Shown here: in pieces, positions 26,713-36,031 of the stretch
Numbering within the stretch: position 1 is the first letter of the stretch
Layout of the letters: each line of letters starts with the position of its first letter
Source: DATFRY01 sp035489015
Lineage (GTDB): Bacteria > Myxococcota_A > Polyangia > Haliangiales > Haliangiaceae
Direction of reading: 5' to 3'
DNA length: 64,000 nt
NCBI GenBank assembly: GCA_035489015.1
Contig: DATHKR010000033.1
Span: 35,403 to 99,402, forward strand
The notes under the pieces: model-generated
Database searches by the model: none
What the model saw: the letters and a program-made list of their open reading frames with translations, nothing else
What the model was told of the DNA's origin: nothing
Position numbers and translations under genes: made by a program

Positions 26713-27639
26713 ATGCCGCTGTCCGGACAGCACCCGGCCGGGCGCGCCGCCGCCGCGATCCACGACCTCGGCTACAAGCGCTACCTCGGCAACCGGCGGC
26801 CGCAGTCGACCCGCTGGCGGGTGCTGGTCAAGAACGTGGTGACCACCTCCTGGCGCGGCTGGTGGCGCATGAAGATGTGGGTGATCGGCTGCGCGGTCAC
26901 CACGGTCGCGATCGGCGTGCCGATGTACATCTCGCGCGACCGGATCTTCGAGGAGCTGGTCCGCCGCGGCATGACCGTGCGCTGGTCCGACGCGCTCCTG
27001 CCGCTGTCGTTCCGCTTCTTCCCCTGGTTCGCGTTCATCCTGGCCGCGGCGGGCGCGGCGGGCGCGGTGGCGCGCGATCTGCGGGCCGGGGCGTTCGAGT
27101 TCTACTTCTCGCGCCCGGTCCGGCCGATCGACTACGTGCTGGGCAAGGTGGTCGGCTCGGCGATGGTGGTGTCGACCGCGCTCCTGGCCGGGCCGTTCCT
27201 GCTCTCCCTGTTCCGGGTCGGGCTGGCCCGCGACCTCGACGAGGTGCTGCCGGCGCTGGCCCTGGTGCCGCGCATGCTGCTGGTCGGCATGCTCGGGTCG
27301 GTGGCCTACGCGGTCGTGGCGCTCGCGTTCTCGTCGATGTCGACCCGGCCGCGCATCACCACGGCCATGTGGGCGGCGTTCTATCTCCTGTTCGGCAGCA
27401 TCGCGGAGGGGCTGGCGTTCGCCCTGCGCACACCGGACCTGGCCGCGATCAGCCTGCCGCGCGCGGTGGAGGGGTTCGCGTTCGGCCTGTTCCAGGTGAG
27501 CGTGCCCCCCGGCTTCGGCCGGCTGACCCCGGGGATCGCCGCGTCGTACGGCGCGCTCCTGGCCTACACCGCGGTCGGGCTGATCGTTCTCCAGATCAGG
27601 GTCAAGCGGGCCGAGCGGGCCGGCCTGGGGGGCGGGTAG
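26713..27639 (+). CDS. ABC-2 type permease
   Basis: 308 residues with about six hydrophobic segments, e.g. around residues 55-75 and 100-125 and near the C-terminus (GALLAYTAVGLIVLQIRV). The FYFSRPVRPIDYVLGK motif is typical of ABC-2 permeases of the NosY/YhaP type. It starts six bases after the first ATPase and ends two bases before the second. The substrate is unknown. Confidence 0.9.
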   Translation: MPLSGQHPAGRAAAAIHDLGYKRYLGNRRPQSTRWRVLVKNVVTTSWRGWWRMKMWVIGCAVTTVAIGVPMYISRDRIFEELVRRGMTVRWSDALLPLSFRFFPWFAFILAAAGAAGAVARDLRAGAFEFYFSRPVRPIDYVLGKVVGSAMVVSTALLAGPFLLSLFRVGLARDLDEVLPALALVPRMLLVGMLGSVAYAVVALAFSSMSTRPRITTAMWAAFYLLFGSIAEGLAFALRTPDLAAISLPRAVEGFAFGLFQVSVPPGFGRLTPGIAASYGALLAYTAVGLIVLQIRVKRAERAGLGGG

Positions 27640-27641
27640 CG

Positions 27642-28634
27642 ATGGCCGACGTGGCGGTGCAGCCGGCGGTCGAGCCGGCGGTGAAGCAGGCGACTCAGGC
27701 GGTGGTGCAGATCGACGGCTGCTCGAAGTGGTACGGGCACGTGCTCGGCGTCTCGGAGGTGAGCTGGACGGTGCGCGGCGGCATCGTCGGGCTGCTCGGC
27801 CCCAACGGGGCGGGCAAGTCGACCCTGATGAAGATGATCGTGGGCCTCTTGCGACCGACGCGCGGACGGGTCGCGGTGTTCGGCCAGGAGCCGTCGCGGT
27901 CGCCGGACGCGCGCCGGCGGATCGGCTACTGCCCCGAGCACGAGAACCTGTACGACGAGCTGACCGCGCTCGAGTGGGTCACCTGCATGGCGCAGCTGTC
28001 GGGCGTGCCGCGCGCGCGGGCCCGGGCCGACGCCGAGCGCGCGCTGGTCGAGATGGGGCTCCAGGAGTCCCTCAAGCGGCGAGTGCGCGGGTTCTCCAAG
28101 GGGATGCGGCAGCGAACCAAGCTGGCCCAGTGCCTGGTCCATGACCCCCAGCTCCTGATCCTGGACGAGCCGCTGACCGGGGTGGACCCGATCGCGCGGG
28201 CCGAGATCGTGGACCGGATCCAGGACGCGGCGGCGAGCGGCAAGACGGTCATCGTGTCGAGCCACGTGCTCTACGAGATCGAGGCGCTGACCGAGGAGAT
28301 CATCGTCATCTATCGCGGGCAGGTGCTGGCCGAGGGGAACATCTACGAGATCCGCACGCTCATCGACAAGCATCCGCACCGGATCCGGATCGAGTGCGAC
28401 CGACCGCGCGAGCTCGGCGAGGGGCTGGCCGGTGAGGACCACGTGGTCACGCTCGCGTTCGAGCGCGCGGCGGTGGTGGTGGAGACCGCCGAGCCAGACC
28501 GCTGCTACGACCGGATCGGCAAGGTCGTGCTCGAGCGGAAGATCCACGTTCGCGGGCTGACGTCCCCGGACAACAACCTCGGCGCGGTGTTCGACTATCT
28601 CACCGGCGGAACCGCGCGGAGCGTGGGCGGATGA
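27642..28634 (+). CDS. ABC transporter ATP-binding protein (second of the set)
   Basis: 330 residues, ATG two bases after the permease stop. Walker A is GLLGPNGAGKSTLMK, the Q-loop YCPEHENLYD, the signature FSKGMRQRTKLAQCL, Walker B LLILDEPLTGVDP and the H-loop SSHVLYEIE. A C-terminal extension of about 90 residues follows. It is paralogous to the first ATPase (similar order and length), suggesting a duplicated two-gene unit. It overlaps the next gene by 4 bases (ATGA). Confidence 0.93.
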   Translation: MADVAVQPAVEPAVKQATQAVVQIDGCSKWYGHVLGVSEVSWTVRGGIVGLLGPNGAGKSTLMKMIVGLLRPTRGRVAVFGQEPSRSPDARRRIGYCPEHENLYDELTALEWVTCMAQLSGVPRARARADAERALVEMGLQESLKRRVRGFSKGMRQRTKLAQCLVHDPQLLILDEPLTGVDPIARAEIVDRIQDAAASGKTVIVSSHVLYEIEALTEEIIVIYRGQVLAEGNIYEIRTLIDKHPHRIRIECDRPRELGEGLAGEDHVVTLAFERAAVVVETAEPDRCYDRIGKVVLERKIHVRGLTSPDNNLGAVFDYLTGGTARSVGG

Positions 28635-29398
28635 GCGGCGGCGCTGGCGGCGGCGGGAACGTGCTCGGCGGACTGGCCGCGACCTGGCTGCAGGGCGGGT
28701 GGACCGCGCGGCGGCTGCTGCGCGGACGCATGCTCTGGGTGGCGGCGTTCTTCGCGCTGGGGCCGATCGCGTTCACGGTGCTCATCGTCCAGAGCGGGCA
28801 CACCGCGAGGTGGGAGGAGCTCTTCGCCCCGCTCGCGCTGCTTTGCGGCCTGGTGCCGCCGCTGTTCACCGCGTCCACGATGGCCGAGGAGATCGAGGAC
28901 CGGACCTACACCTATCTGTGGTCGCGGCCGCTGCCGCGCTGGACCGTGCTGATCGGCAAGCTGGTCGCCACGGTGCCGGTGGCGGCCGTGCTGCTGTCCC
29001 TGACCGCGCTCATCTGCTATCAGCTCGGCCAGAGGGGAATCTCGCCGGATCATCCATGGCCGTCGGCCGCGGCCGGCCGCGCGGTCGGCGCGGTGGCGCT
29101 GGCGGCGCTGGCCCTGTCGATGGTGGCGGGCGGGCTCGCGGTGATGATGCCGCGCCACGGCCTCGGCGTGGCCTACGCGTACCTCTTGGTCCTCGACCTG
29201 CCGCTCGGCTTGATGCCGTTCTCGATCGCCAACCTCAGCATGTCCCATCACATCCAGACCCTGGGCGGCGTGCGTGGGACCGACCCGAACGCGTCGATCG
29301 GCGCGGCCGTGCTGTGGCTGGTCGGGATCGGCCTGTTCTGGCTGATCCTCGGGCTGTGGCGGATCTCGAAGTCCGAGTTCGCCAGCGGCGAGAAGTAG
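28631..29398 (+). CDS. ABC-2 type permease (second of the set)
   Basis: 255 residues with six predicted membrane segments and the motif YTYLWSRPLPRWTVLIGK, matching the equivalent loop of the first permease. ATG overlaps the TGA of the second ATPase. It ends 21 bases before the convergent S41 protease gene. Confidence 0.9.
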   Translation: MSGGAGGGGNVLGGLAATWLQGGWTARRLLRGRMLWVAAFFALGPIAFTVLIVQSGHTARWEELFAPLALLCGLVPPLFTASTMAEEIEDRTYTYLWSRPLPRWTVLIGKLVATVPVAAVLLSLTALICYQLGQRGISPDHPWPSAAAGRAVGAVALAALALSMVAGGLAVMMPRHGLGVAYAYLLVLDLPLGLMPFSIANLSMSHHIQTLGGVRGTDPNASIGAAVLWLVGIGLFWLILGLWRISKSEFASGEK

Positions 29399-29419
29399 CC
29401 CGCCGCCGGCCTGTCGCGG

Positions 29420-31726
29420 TCAGCGCTTGCCGGCCATGTCGACCAGGACGCGGAGCGACTCCTCGACCCACACGTCGCGGGAGAGGTCGTCCTTCCACGC
29501 GTCGAGCCGCGCGCGCACATCCTTGTCCTGGGTGGCGGTCACCGGAGCCGGCGCCCCGGCCGCGGCGACCACGTCGACCTCGAACAGCGGCTTGTGCTCC
29601 TTCAGCTTGGGGTCGGCGGCGTCCTGCGCGGCCTTCTGGCGCTCGCGCTCGGCCTTCCACGCGCTGCGCTCGAGCGGCTCGCGGGTGTCGTCGCGCTGCT
29701 CGCGCAGGATCTTGCCGAACGCCTCCACCTTGGCGAACACCGGGCTGGCCTTGACCCGCTCGCGGCTGGCCGCCGCCAGCGCCTGGACGTTCCAGGTGTG
29801 CGGCGTGCGCGCGTGGGCCAGCTCGGCCACCGAGCTCCACGGGATCGGGTGGAACAGGGTCCGCTCGCCCGACTCCACGAACGACGCCGGATCCGGCAGC
29901 GTGACGTCCGGGACCACCCCGCGGAGCTGGGTGGACGCGCCGTTGACGCGGAAGTACTGCTGCACGGTGAGCTTGAGGACGCCGAGCGAGTCGCGGCCCG
30001 GGGTGGGCGCGATGCGATCGAGCTCGACCACGCCCTGGACCGTGCCCTTGCCGTGGGTCGGGCCGGTCCCGACGATGACCGCGCGCTCGTAGTCCTGCAG
30101 CGCGCCGGCGACGATCTCCGAGGCCGACGCGCTGAAGCGATCGACCAGCACCACCGCGTTGCCGGTGAACGCGACCGACGGGTCCTCGTCGGACAGGACC
30201 TCGAGGCTGCCCTCCGCGTCGCGCGCCTGGACGATCGGCCCCTTGTCGACGAACAGACCGGAGATGTCGCGGGCATGGGAGAGCAGCCCGCCGCCGTTAC
30301 CGCGCAGGTCGACGATGACGCCGGACAGCTTCTTCTTCTGGAAGGCGGTCAGGAGCGCGCGGACGTCGTCGGTGGCGTTGCGCTCACCCGGCTGACCGGC
30401 GGCGCCGATGTCGCCGTAGAACCCGGGCAGGTAGATGTAGCCGACCGGATCGGCGTTGCGGCCGAGGTCGAGCACCGCGCCGCGGGCGTAGGCCGCCTCG
30501 ATCTTGACGACGTCGCGGGTGATGGCGATCGACTGGATGTCGCCTTCGGCCTTCTTGACGGTGAGGGTGACGACCGTGCCCTTGGGGCCGCGGATCATCT
30601 CGACGACCTTGTCGATCGGCATGTCGGTCGCGTCGACCGCCGCCTTGCCGGTCTGGGTGACCGAGATGATGAGGTCGCCGGCCTCGAGCTTGCCCTGGGT
30701 CCACGCGGCGCCGCCGGGGACCAGCTCCTGCACCACGATGTAGTGATCGCGCTCGCCGAGCAGCGCGCCGATCCCCTGGAGGGTGCCGGAGATGGCGATG
30801 TCGAAGTTCTCCTTCTCGGCCGGCGCCAGGTACTGGGTGTGCGGGTCGTAGACCGCGGTGATCGCGTTCAGGAACTGCACGTCCGGCTCGAGCGGCTCGG
30901 GCGTGGCCAGGCGCAGGAAGCGAGTCTCGTAGCGGGTGGCCAGCTCCTTGCGCGCCTTCTCCTCGCGCGCCTCCGGGGTGGTCGGGATCGACGCGAGCGA
31001 CTCGGCCGCGGCCTGCTCGGCCCTGGTGTCCTTCTTCTCGCCCTTCTTGCCGCCCTTGTGGTCGCTCTTCTTGCCGCCCTTGTGCGCGTCCTTGGCCTCG
31101 AGCAGGGACTCCATCTGCTGGATCCGCTCGAGCGCCTGCAGGGTCAGGACCGATCGCCAGCGCTCGCGCAGCTCGTCCTCGGTCTTGCAGAAGTCGAGCT
31201 TCTTCGGGTCGGTCTCGACCTCGCCGGCGACGGTGAAGTCGATCGGCTTGGCCAGGATGTCGACCACCATCTTCGCGACCACCTGGCGGCGCTGGGCGGC
31301 CACCGCCGAGCCCTTGCGCGCGAGCACCAGGTCGTGAGCGCGGAGCTCGTCATCCATGCGGCTGGCATACGCCGTGAGCGCGGTGACGTGCTCCTGGAGG
31401 AGGAGCAGCTTGGCGCCGTCGAGCTCCTCGAGGTACTTGGGGAATGCCTCGGTCGACAGGGTGTCGTCGATCGGACGGCGGAGCAGGTGCCGGGTCGACA
31501 GCAGCACCGACGAGACCTCGGCCAGCGTGCGCTCGCGCGGGTCGGCGGCGATCTGCGGCAGGTTGTCGGTCGGCGCGCTCGGCTCCGGCTTCGCGGCCGG
31601 GCCGGCCTGGGCCTGGGCCGCCGCGGTGGACGGCGGTGACGTGCAGGCCGCCGACAGGGCCAGCGGAAGCAACCACGGGCCGATGGCTCGGGGTCGAAGG
31701 CGGGTCGGACGGCTCGGCGAGGGCAT
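29420..31726 (-). CDS. Tail-specific (S41, Prc-like) protease lipoprotein
   Basis: 768 residues from the ATG at 31726 (a GTG six codons upstream is possible). The signal MPSPSRPTRLRPRAIGPWLL ends in lipobox LSAAC. The order is an N-terminal helical domain (to about 290), a PDZ domain (about 320-420, GIGALLGERDHYIVVQELVP), the S41 domain (GVIVDLRGNGGGLL, catalytic Ser in RFSASASEIVAG near 530, Lys in THGKGTVQG near 560) and a Prc-type C-terminal domain with Arg/Glu-rich helices. Prc trims periplasmic lipoproteins and hydrolases. A Lys-rich insert (HKGGKKSDHKGGKKGEKK) lies near residue 225. No partner gene is adjacent. Confidence 0.93.
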   Translation of the reverse strand: MPSPSRPTRLRPRAIGPWLLPLALSAACTSPPSTAAAQAQAGPAAKPEPSAPTDNLPQIAADPRERTLAEVSSVLLSTRHLLRRPIDDTLSTEAFPKYLEELDGAKLLLLQEHVTALTAYASRMDDELRAHDLVLARKGSAVAAQRRQVVAKMVVDILAKPIDFTVAGEVETDPKKLDFCKTEDELRERWRSVLTLQALERIQQMESLLEAKDAHKGGKKSDHKGGKKGEKKDTRAEQAAAESLASIPTTPEAREEKARKELATRYETRFLRLATPEPLEPDVQFLNAITAVYDPHTQYLAPAEKENFDIAISGTLQGIGALLGERDHYIVVQELVPGGAAWTQGKLEAGDLIISVTQTGKAAVDATDMPIDKVVEMIRGPKGTVVTLTVKKAEGDIQSIAITRDVVKIEAAYARGAVLDLGRNADPVGYIYLPGFYGDIGAAGQPGERNATDDVRALLTAFQKKKLSGVIVDLRGNGGGLLSHARDISGLFVDKGPIVQARDAEGSLEVLSDEDPSVAFTGNAVVLVDRFSASASEIVAGALQDYERAVIVGTGPTHGKGTVQGVVELDRIAPTPGRDSLGVLKLTVQQYFRVNGASTQLRGVVPDVTLPDPASFVESGERTLFHPIPWSSVAELAHARTPHTWNVQALAAASRERVKASPVFAKVEAFGKILREQRDDTREPLERSAWKAERERQKAAQDAADPKLKEHKPLFEVDVVAAAGAPAPVTATQDKDVRARLDAWKDDLSRDVWVEESLRVLVDMAGKR

Positions 31727-31819
31727 GTCAGGGCAGCGTGCCACGCCGACCCGGGCACGGCAAACCGCGGTCTGGGCGGGCGCGGAACGGGCCGGAACGC
31801 CTCGATCGAGGATGGCCGC

Positions 31820-33619
31820 TCACCCCGCGGGAGGGCCGCTGCCGGAGGCGGCGCGGGCGGCGCGGCGGGCCACCGCGGCGCACAGTGCGTCGTGGACGTC
31901 GGGGAGCAGCTCGGTCAGCGCGCCGCCGATCGCGCGGTCGAGGCCGGCGCGATCCGCGCGGGGCCGCTCGGCTTCGACCGGACCGATCGGCCGGTGAGCG
32001 ATGGCGGCGAGCGCGGCGCGGGCCGCGCCGGCGGACGGCCCCGGGCCCCGGTCGGCGTGGAGTCGGCGCGGATCGAGGACCGGCAGGTGGGCGGCGTCGC
32101 CGACGGTCCACTCGAGGGCGCCCTCGCCGAGAGATGCTCGCCCCAGCGCCTCGAGCGCGAGCGCGGTGAAGGTGGAGTTGAGCACCGCGGCGAGCAGCTC
32201 GAGGTCGACGCCCGGGCGCGGGTGGAGCGAGTAGAGCCGCTGATCCGCGACGACCGGCCCGGGCGCGAAGCGCTGGACGAAGCGGCCGGCGTAGGCCTTG
32301 GTCAGAAACAGCCGCGCCGGTCGGGCCGCCAGCGCCCACCACGCCGTGCGCGCGCGCAGGGTCGGCCGCTCGGCCGCGCCCGCGTGCGAGGCGATGTAGC
32401 GGCGCGCGGCGGGAAACCGGGCCAGCGCGTCGACCCCGGCCGGCGCCACCAGCGCCACCGTGGGCAGCGCGCGCGGGTCGACCGCGATCGTCTGGCTGCC
32501 GGCCTCTCGAGGCGAGCGGAGCAGCGGGGCGAGCAAGGCGGCCTCGAGCTCGAGCGACGCGGCCCGGTCGCGAGGGAGATAGAAGATCTCGTTGGCCCCG
32601 CTGGTCACGCCGCGGCGGATCTCGACCAGCTCGCCCAGCGGGACCAGCCGCTCTCCGGCGGCGCGAGCAAACTCGAACCACGCGGCCGGCGCCCGCAGAG
32701 CCTCGGCCCACGACCGCGGCGAGTCTGCCGGCGCCCGGCGCACCTCGGCGACCGCAACGAGATCGTGCGGTCCGCGCACGCGCCGCGCGGCGACCGCGGT
32801 CGGCACCCGCAGTCGCGCGACTGCGACGGTATCGGTGCCGGTGCCGGTGGGCTCGGGCCGCGGCGGGGCGGCGCGCTGGCTCGAGCGGACGGGGTGGCCG
32901 CGGTCGGCGGAGCGCTCGAGGACCAGGATGATCGTGTTGACCGCCGCGTCGTGGAACCAGCGCTCGGCGGGTGCCTCGATCAGCGCCTCGACGCGGCCGT
33001 GGCGCTCGATCAGGCGCCAGAGCGCGTCGGCGTAGGTGGCGTCGAGGAGCGCCGACGACACCACCAGGGCGGCGCGGCCGCCCGGCCGGCACAGGCGCAG
33101 CGATCGCGCCACCACCGACGCGGCCAGGTCGGCTCGCCCGATCAGGCGCTGCCGGTCCACCGCGGATAGATCGGGCCAGTCCTCGGCCAGACGGCGCTCG
33201 ACTCGCTGCTTCTGGTCGCGATCGAGCCGCTCCTGCCTGACGTAGGGCGGGTTGCCGACCACCGCGTCGAAGCCTGGCTCGCCGCTGCCGTCGTCGCCGG
33301 CGCCGCGCTCGCCGATCGCGCCGGCGGCCAGGTCGAAGAGATCGGCTCGTCGCACCGTCGCGCCGGGCACCGCCGCGCGCGCCGCCGCCGCGGCTGCCGG
33401 ATCCAGCTCGATGCCGACCAGGCCGCCCTGCCCCACGCCGGCCGCGGCTGCCCGGGCCAGGAACACGCCGTCGCCGCACGCCGGATCGAGCACGCGGAGC
33501 CGGGCGCGGGCGACGCCGCCGGGCGGCAGGGCCATGGCCAGCGCCAGGTCTGCCACCTCGGGCGGGGTGAACCACTGCCCGAGCGCGAGGCGTCGCGCGG
33601 GCTGGTGAAGCGGGGACAC
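31820..33619 (-). CDS. Orphan N6-adenine DNA methyltransferase
   Basis: 599 residues, GTG at 33619, no Shine-Dalgarno; an extended -10 lies eight bases upstream. QWFTPPEVADL and the SAM-binding motif LDPACGDGVF (44-53) precede the catalytic NPPY (123-126), followed by a target-recognition-like region (e.g. LGELVEIRRGVTSGANEIFY, about 330-350) and a second half with LNSTFTALALEALGR. This is the plan of TaqI/Eco57I-type gamma-class methylases or the methylase part of BREX/type IIG enzymes. No restriction, helicase or defence gene is next to it, so it may be solitary or may serve regulation. A Pro/Thr-rich loop near 250-265 contains a short GTGTDT run. Confidence 0.85.
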   Translation of the reverse strand: MSPLHQPARRLALGQWFTPPEVADLALAMALPPGGVARARLRVLDPACGDGVFLARAAAAGVGQGGLVGIELDPAAAAAARAAVPGATVRRADLFDLAAGAIGERGAGDDGSGEPGFDAVVGNPPYVRQERLDRDQKQRVERRLAEDWPDLSAVDRQRLIGRADLAASVVARSLRLCRPGGRAALVVSSALLDATYADALWRLIERHGRVEALIEAPAERWFHDAAVNTIILVLERSADRGHPVRSSQRAAPPRPEPTGTGTDTVAVARLRVPTAVAARRVRGPHDLVAVAEVRRAPADSPRSWAEALRAPAAWFEFARAAGERLVPLGELVEIRRGVTSGANEIFYLPRDRAASLELEAALLAPLLRSPREAGSQTIAVDPRALPTVALVAPAGVDALARFPAARRYIASHAGAAERPTLRARTAWWALAARPARLFLTKAYAGRFVQRFAPGPVVADQRLYSLHPRPGVDLELLAAVLNSTFTALALEALGRASLGEGALEWTVGDAAHLPVLDPRRLHADRGPGPSAGAARAALAAIAHRPIGPVEAERPRADRAGLDRAIGGALTELLPDVHDALCAAVARRAARAASGSGPPAG

Positions 33620-33626
33620 GAGCCGG

Positions 33627-33635
33627 ACGCTATCA
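33627..33635 (-). promoter_or_regulatory. Extended -10 promoter of the DNA methylase
   Basis: TGATAGCGT on the minus strand, seven bases before the GTG start, predicts a leaderless message. No -35 is recognisable. Confidence 0.35.
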
Positions 33636-33691
33636 CCCCGCGCCCACCCCGGGCGCCGCCTCGGCGCCGCCTCGCCGCCGCTCGCGCCGGC

Positions 33692-34609
33692 TCAGTCGAT
33701 CGACGGCTCGGCCAGGATCGCGTCGAGCAGGTCGGGATCGATGTTCGCGCCGGAGATCACCACCACCGTGGTGCCGGTCCGGGCCGGGGTCACCGCGCCG
33801 GCCAGAAATCCGGCCACCCCGACCGCGGCGGACGGCTCGGCGATGACGCCGACCTCGCGGTAGAGGAAGCCGACCGCGCGGCGGATGTCCGCCTCGGAGA
33901 CCAGCGCGATCGACTCGACGTGGAGGGCGCAGATCCGGTAGGTCCGCTCGCAGACCGCGCCGGCCAGCGCGTCGGCCACGGTCGGGCCGCCGCGGTAGTC
34001 GATGAGCGCGCGACCACCGGCCAGCGAGTCGTGCATGGCGCAGTTGGCGGCCGGCTGCACGCCGATCACGCTCACCCCGCGCGGCGCCAGCGCCGCGGCC
34101 AGGCCGGCCACCAGCCCGCCGCCGCCGATCGGCACCACCACGCGGGCCAGCTCGGGCACCTGCTCGAGCAGCTCGGCGGCCACGCCGCCGCCGTTGCCGG
34201 CGATGACGTCGTCGTCGTCGAACGGCGACACGAAGCGCGCCCCGCGCGCCCGGGCCAGCTCGCGCGCGGCCTGCTCCGCCGCGTCGTAGTCGGCGCCCTC
34301 CACGACCAGCTCGGCGCCGAGGGCGACGATCGCCGCGCGCTTGACCTGGGGCGCGGTCGCGCCGACGACGGCGGTCAAGCGCACGCCGGCCCGCCCGCAC
34401 ACCAGCGCCATGGCGGCGCCGTGGTTGCCGGCCGACGCGGTCACCACGCCGGCCGCGCGCTCGCCGTCGGTGAGCGCCGCCACCGCCGCCGCGGCGCCGC
34501 GCAGCTTGAACGAGCCGGTCCGCTGCGCGCTCTCCAGCTTGAGCACCGCGCCGCCCAGCCGCGCACCGGCCGCGCCGCCCGGCGCGACCAGCGGAGTCCG
34601 CCGGATCAC
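33692..34609 (-). CDS. PLP-dependent threonine/serine dehydratase
   Basis: 305 residues, GTG overlapping the rimO stop (GTGA), so the two are translationally coupled. The PLP Lys lies in GSFKLRGAA (K35), SAGNHG binds the substrate/phosphate, and PIGGGGLVAGLAAAL is the phosphate-binding Gly loop. Fold-type II enzymes of this group convert Thr to 2-oxobutyrate or Ser to pyruvate. No ACT regulatory domain is present, so it is the short, catabolic or racemase-like form (about 300-320 residues) and not biosynthetic IlvA. Ser racemase or another lyase cannot be excluded. Confidence 0.88.
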   Translation of the reverse strand: MIRRTPLVAPGGAAGARLGGAVLKLESAQRTGSFKLRGAAAAVAALTDGERAAGVVTASAGNHGAAMALVCGRAGVRLTAVVGATAPQVKRAAIVALGAELVVEGADYDAAEQAARELARARGARFVSPFDDDDVIAGNGGGVAAELLEQVPELARVVVPIGGGGLVAGLAAALAPRGVSVIGVQPAANCAMHDSLAGGRALIDYRGGPTVADALAGAVCERTYRICALHVESIALVSEADIRRAVGFLYREVGVIAEPSAAVGVAGFLAGAVTPARTGTTVVVISGANIDPDLLDAILAEPSID

Positions 34610-35973
34610 GCCGTCGCCAGCGACGCGGCCAGATCGTAGTCCGACCCGTCGGTGACGCGCGCCTGCACCAGCTCACCCGGCCGGGCGCTGCCGTCGGCCA
34701 GGTACACCGAGCCGTCGATCTCGGGGGCCTGCCCGTACCAGCGGCCCTGCAGGAGCAGCTCGCTCTCGTCGGACACGCCCTCGACCAGGACCTCGATGTC
34801 GCGCCCGACCAGCGCCTGGTTCTTGCGCCGGCTGATGCCGCGCTGGATCTCCATGAGCCGCTCGCGCCGCTCGTCGGCGACCGCGGCCGGCACCCGGCGC
34901 GGGAGGATCGCCGACACCGTGCCCGGCTCGCGCGAGTAGGTGAACACCCCCACCCGGTCGAGCTCCTCGGCCTCGACGAAGCGGCACAGCCCGTCGAACA
35001 TCTCGTCGGTCTCACCCGGGTGACCGACGATGAAGGTGGACCGCATCACCAGCCCGGGGATGCGCGCGCGCAGCCGCTCGAGCAGCGCGCCGGTCACCCG
35101 CGAGCTGTGGCCGCGCCGCATGATCTTCAGCATCTGATCGTCGATGTGCTGCAGCGGCACGTCGACGTACTTCACCACCTTCGGCTCGCCGGCGACCACG
35201 TCGATGAGCTCGTCGCTCCACGCGCTCGGGTAGGTGTAGTGCATGCGGATCCAGCGGAGGTCGTCGACCCGGGCCAGGCGGGTGAGGAGCTGGGCCAGGG
35301 TCGGCTTGTCGGCCAGATCGGCGCCGTATCGGGTCAGGTCCTGGGCGACCAGGTTGACCTCGCGCGCGCCCTCGGCGACCAGGCGCTCGACCTCGATCGC
35401 CACCGACTCGATCGAGCGGCTGCGCTGCGGGCCGCGCAGCTTGGGGATGATGCAGAACGAGCACGGCCGGTCGCAGCCCTCGGCGATCTTGACGTAGACC
35501 GAGAAGCGCGCGCCGGTGATGACGCGCGGCGAGGTGTGGTCGTAGAGGTACTCGGGCGTCTCCGACACCTGCACGATGGGCAGCGTGCGCGGGCCGCGCG
35601 CCGGGGCCGGGCCCCCGCCACCGACGATGTCGGCGATGCCGGAGAAGTCGGCCGAGCCCAGGATGTGGTCGATCTCCGGGATCTCGCGGGCCACGTCGTC
35701 GGGATAGCGCTGGGTCAGGCAACCGGTGACGACCAGCTTCTGGCAGCTGCCGCGCTCCTTGAACTGCGCCATCTCGAGGATGGTGTCGATGCTCTCTTCC
35801 TTGGCCGCATCGATGAAGCCGCAGGTGTTGACCACGATGACCTCGGCCTGGTCCGGCGCCGCGACCAGGACGTGCCCGGCCTGGGCCAGGGACCCGAGCA
35901 TCACCTCGCTGTCCACCCGGTTCTTGGGACAGCCGAGCGACACGAAGTAGACGTTGCGCGGGGATGCAGCCAT
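34606..35973 (-). CDS. rimO: Ribosomal protein S12 methylthiotransferase RimO
   Basis: 455 residues. The N-terminal MTTase domain holds three cluster Cys (C15 in SLGCPKN, C51 in VNTCGFID, C85 in VTGCLTQ). The radical-SAM motif CDRPCSFCIIP (C167, C171, C174) follows, with a C-terminal TRAM domain (about 390-455, DIEVLVEGVSDESELL). The PKNRVDSE motif distinguishes RimO from MiaB. It adds a methylthio group to Asp of S12 using two [4Fe-4S] clusters and SAM. It is transcribed from its own promoter. Confidence 0.96.
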   Translation of the reverse strand: MAASPRNVYFVSLGCPKNRVDSEVMLGSLAQAGHVLVAAPDQAEVIVVNTCGFIDAAKEESIDTILEMAQFKERGSCQKLVVTGCLTQRYPDDVAREIPEIDHILGSADFSGIADIVGGGGPAPARGPRTLPIVQVSETPEYLYDHTSPRVITGARFSVYVKIAEGCDRPCSFCIIPKLRGPQRSRSIESVAIEVERLVAEGAREVNLVAQDLTRYGADLADKPTLAQLLTRLARVDDLRWIRMHYTYPSAWSDELIDVVAGEPKVVKYVDVPLQHIDDQMLKIMRRGHSSRVTGALLERLRARIPGLVMRSTFIVGHPGETDEMFDGLCRFVEAEELDRVGVFTYSREPGTVSAILPRRVPAAVADERRERLMEIQRGISRRKNQALVGRDIEVLVEGVSDESELLLQGRWYGQAPEIDGSVYLADGSARPGELVQARVTDGSDYDLAASLATA

Positions 35974-35987
35974 GCGGAGCAGGCCGG

Positions 35988-36016
35988 AGTCTGCATTCCG
36001 GGCTCCAGCGTGTCAA
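35988..36016 (-). promoter_or_regulatory. rimO promoter
   Basis: A perfect TTGACA (36016-36011), a 17-base spacer and a weak CAGACT -10 (35993-35988). The start codon at 35973 is about 15 bases below and has no Shine-Dalgarno. Confidence 0.45.
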
Positions 36017-36031
36017 TCGGGCGGTTCGGGG

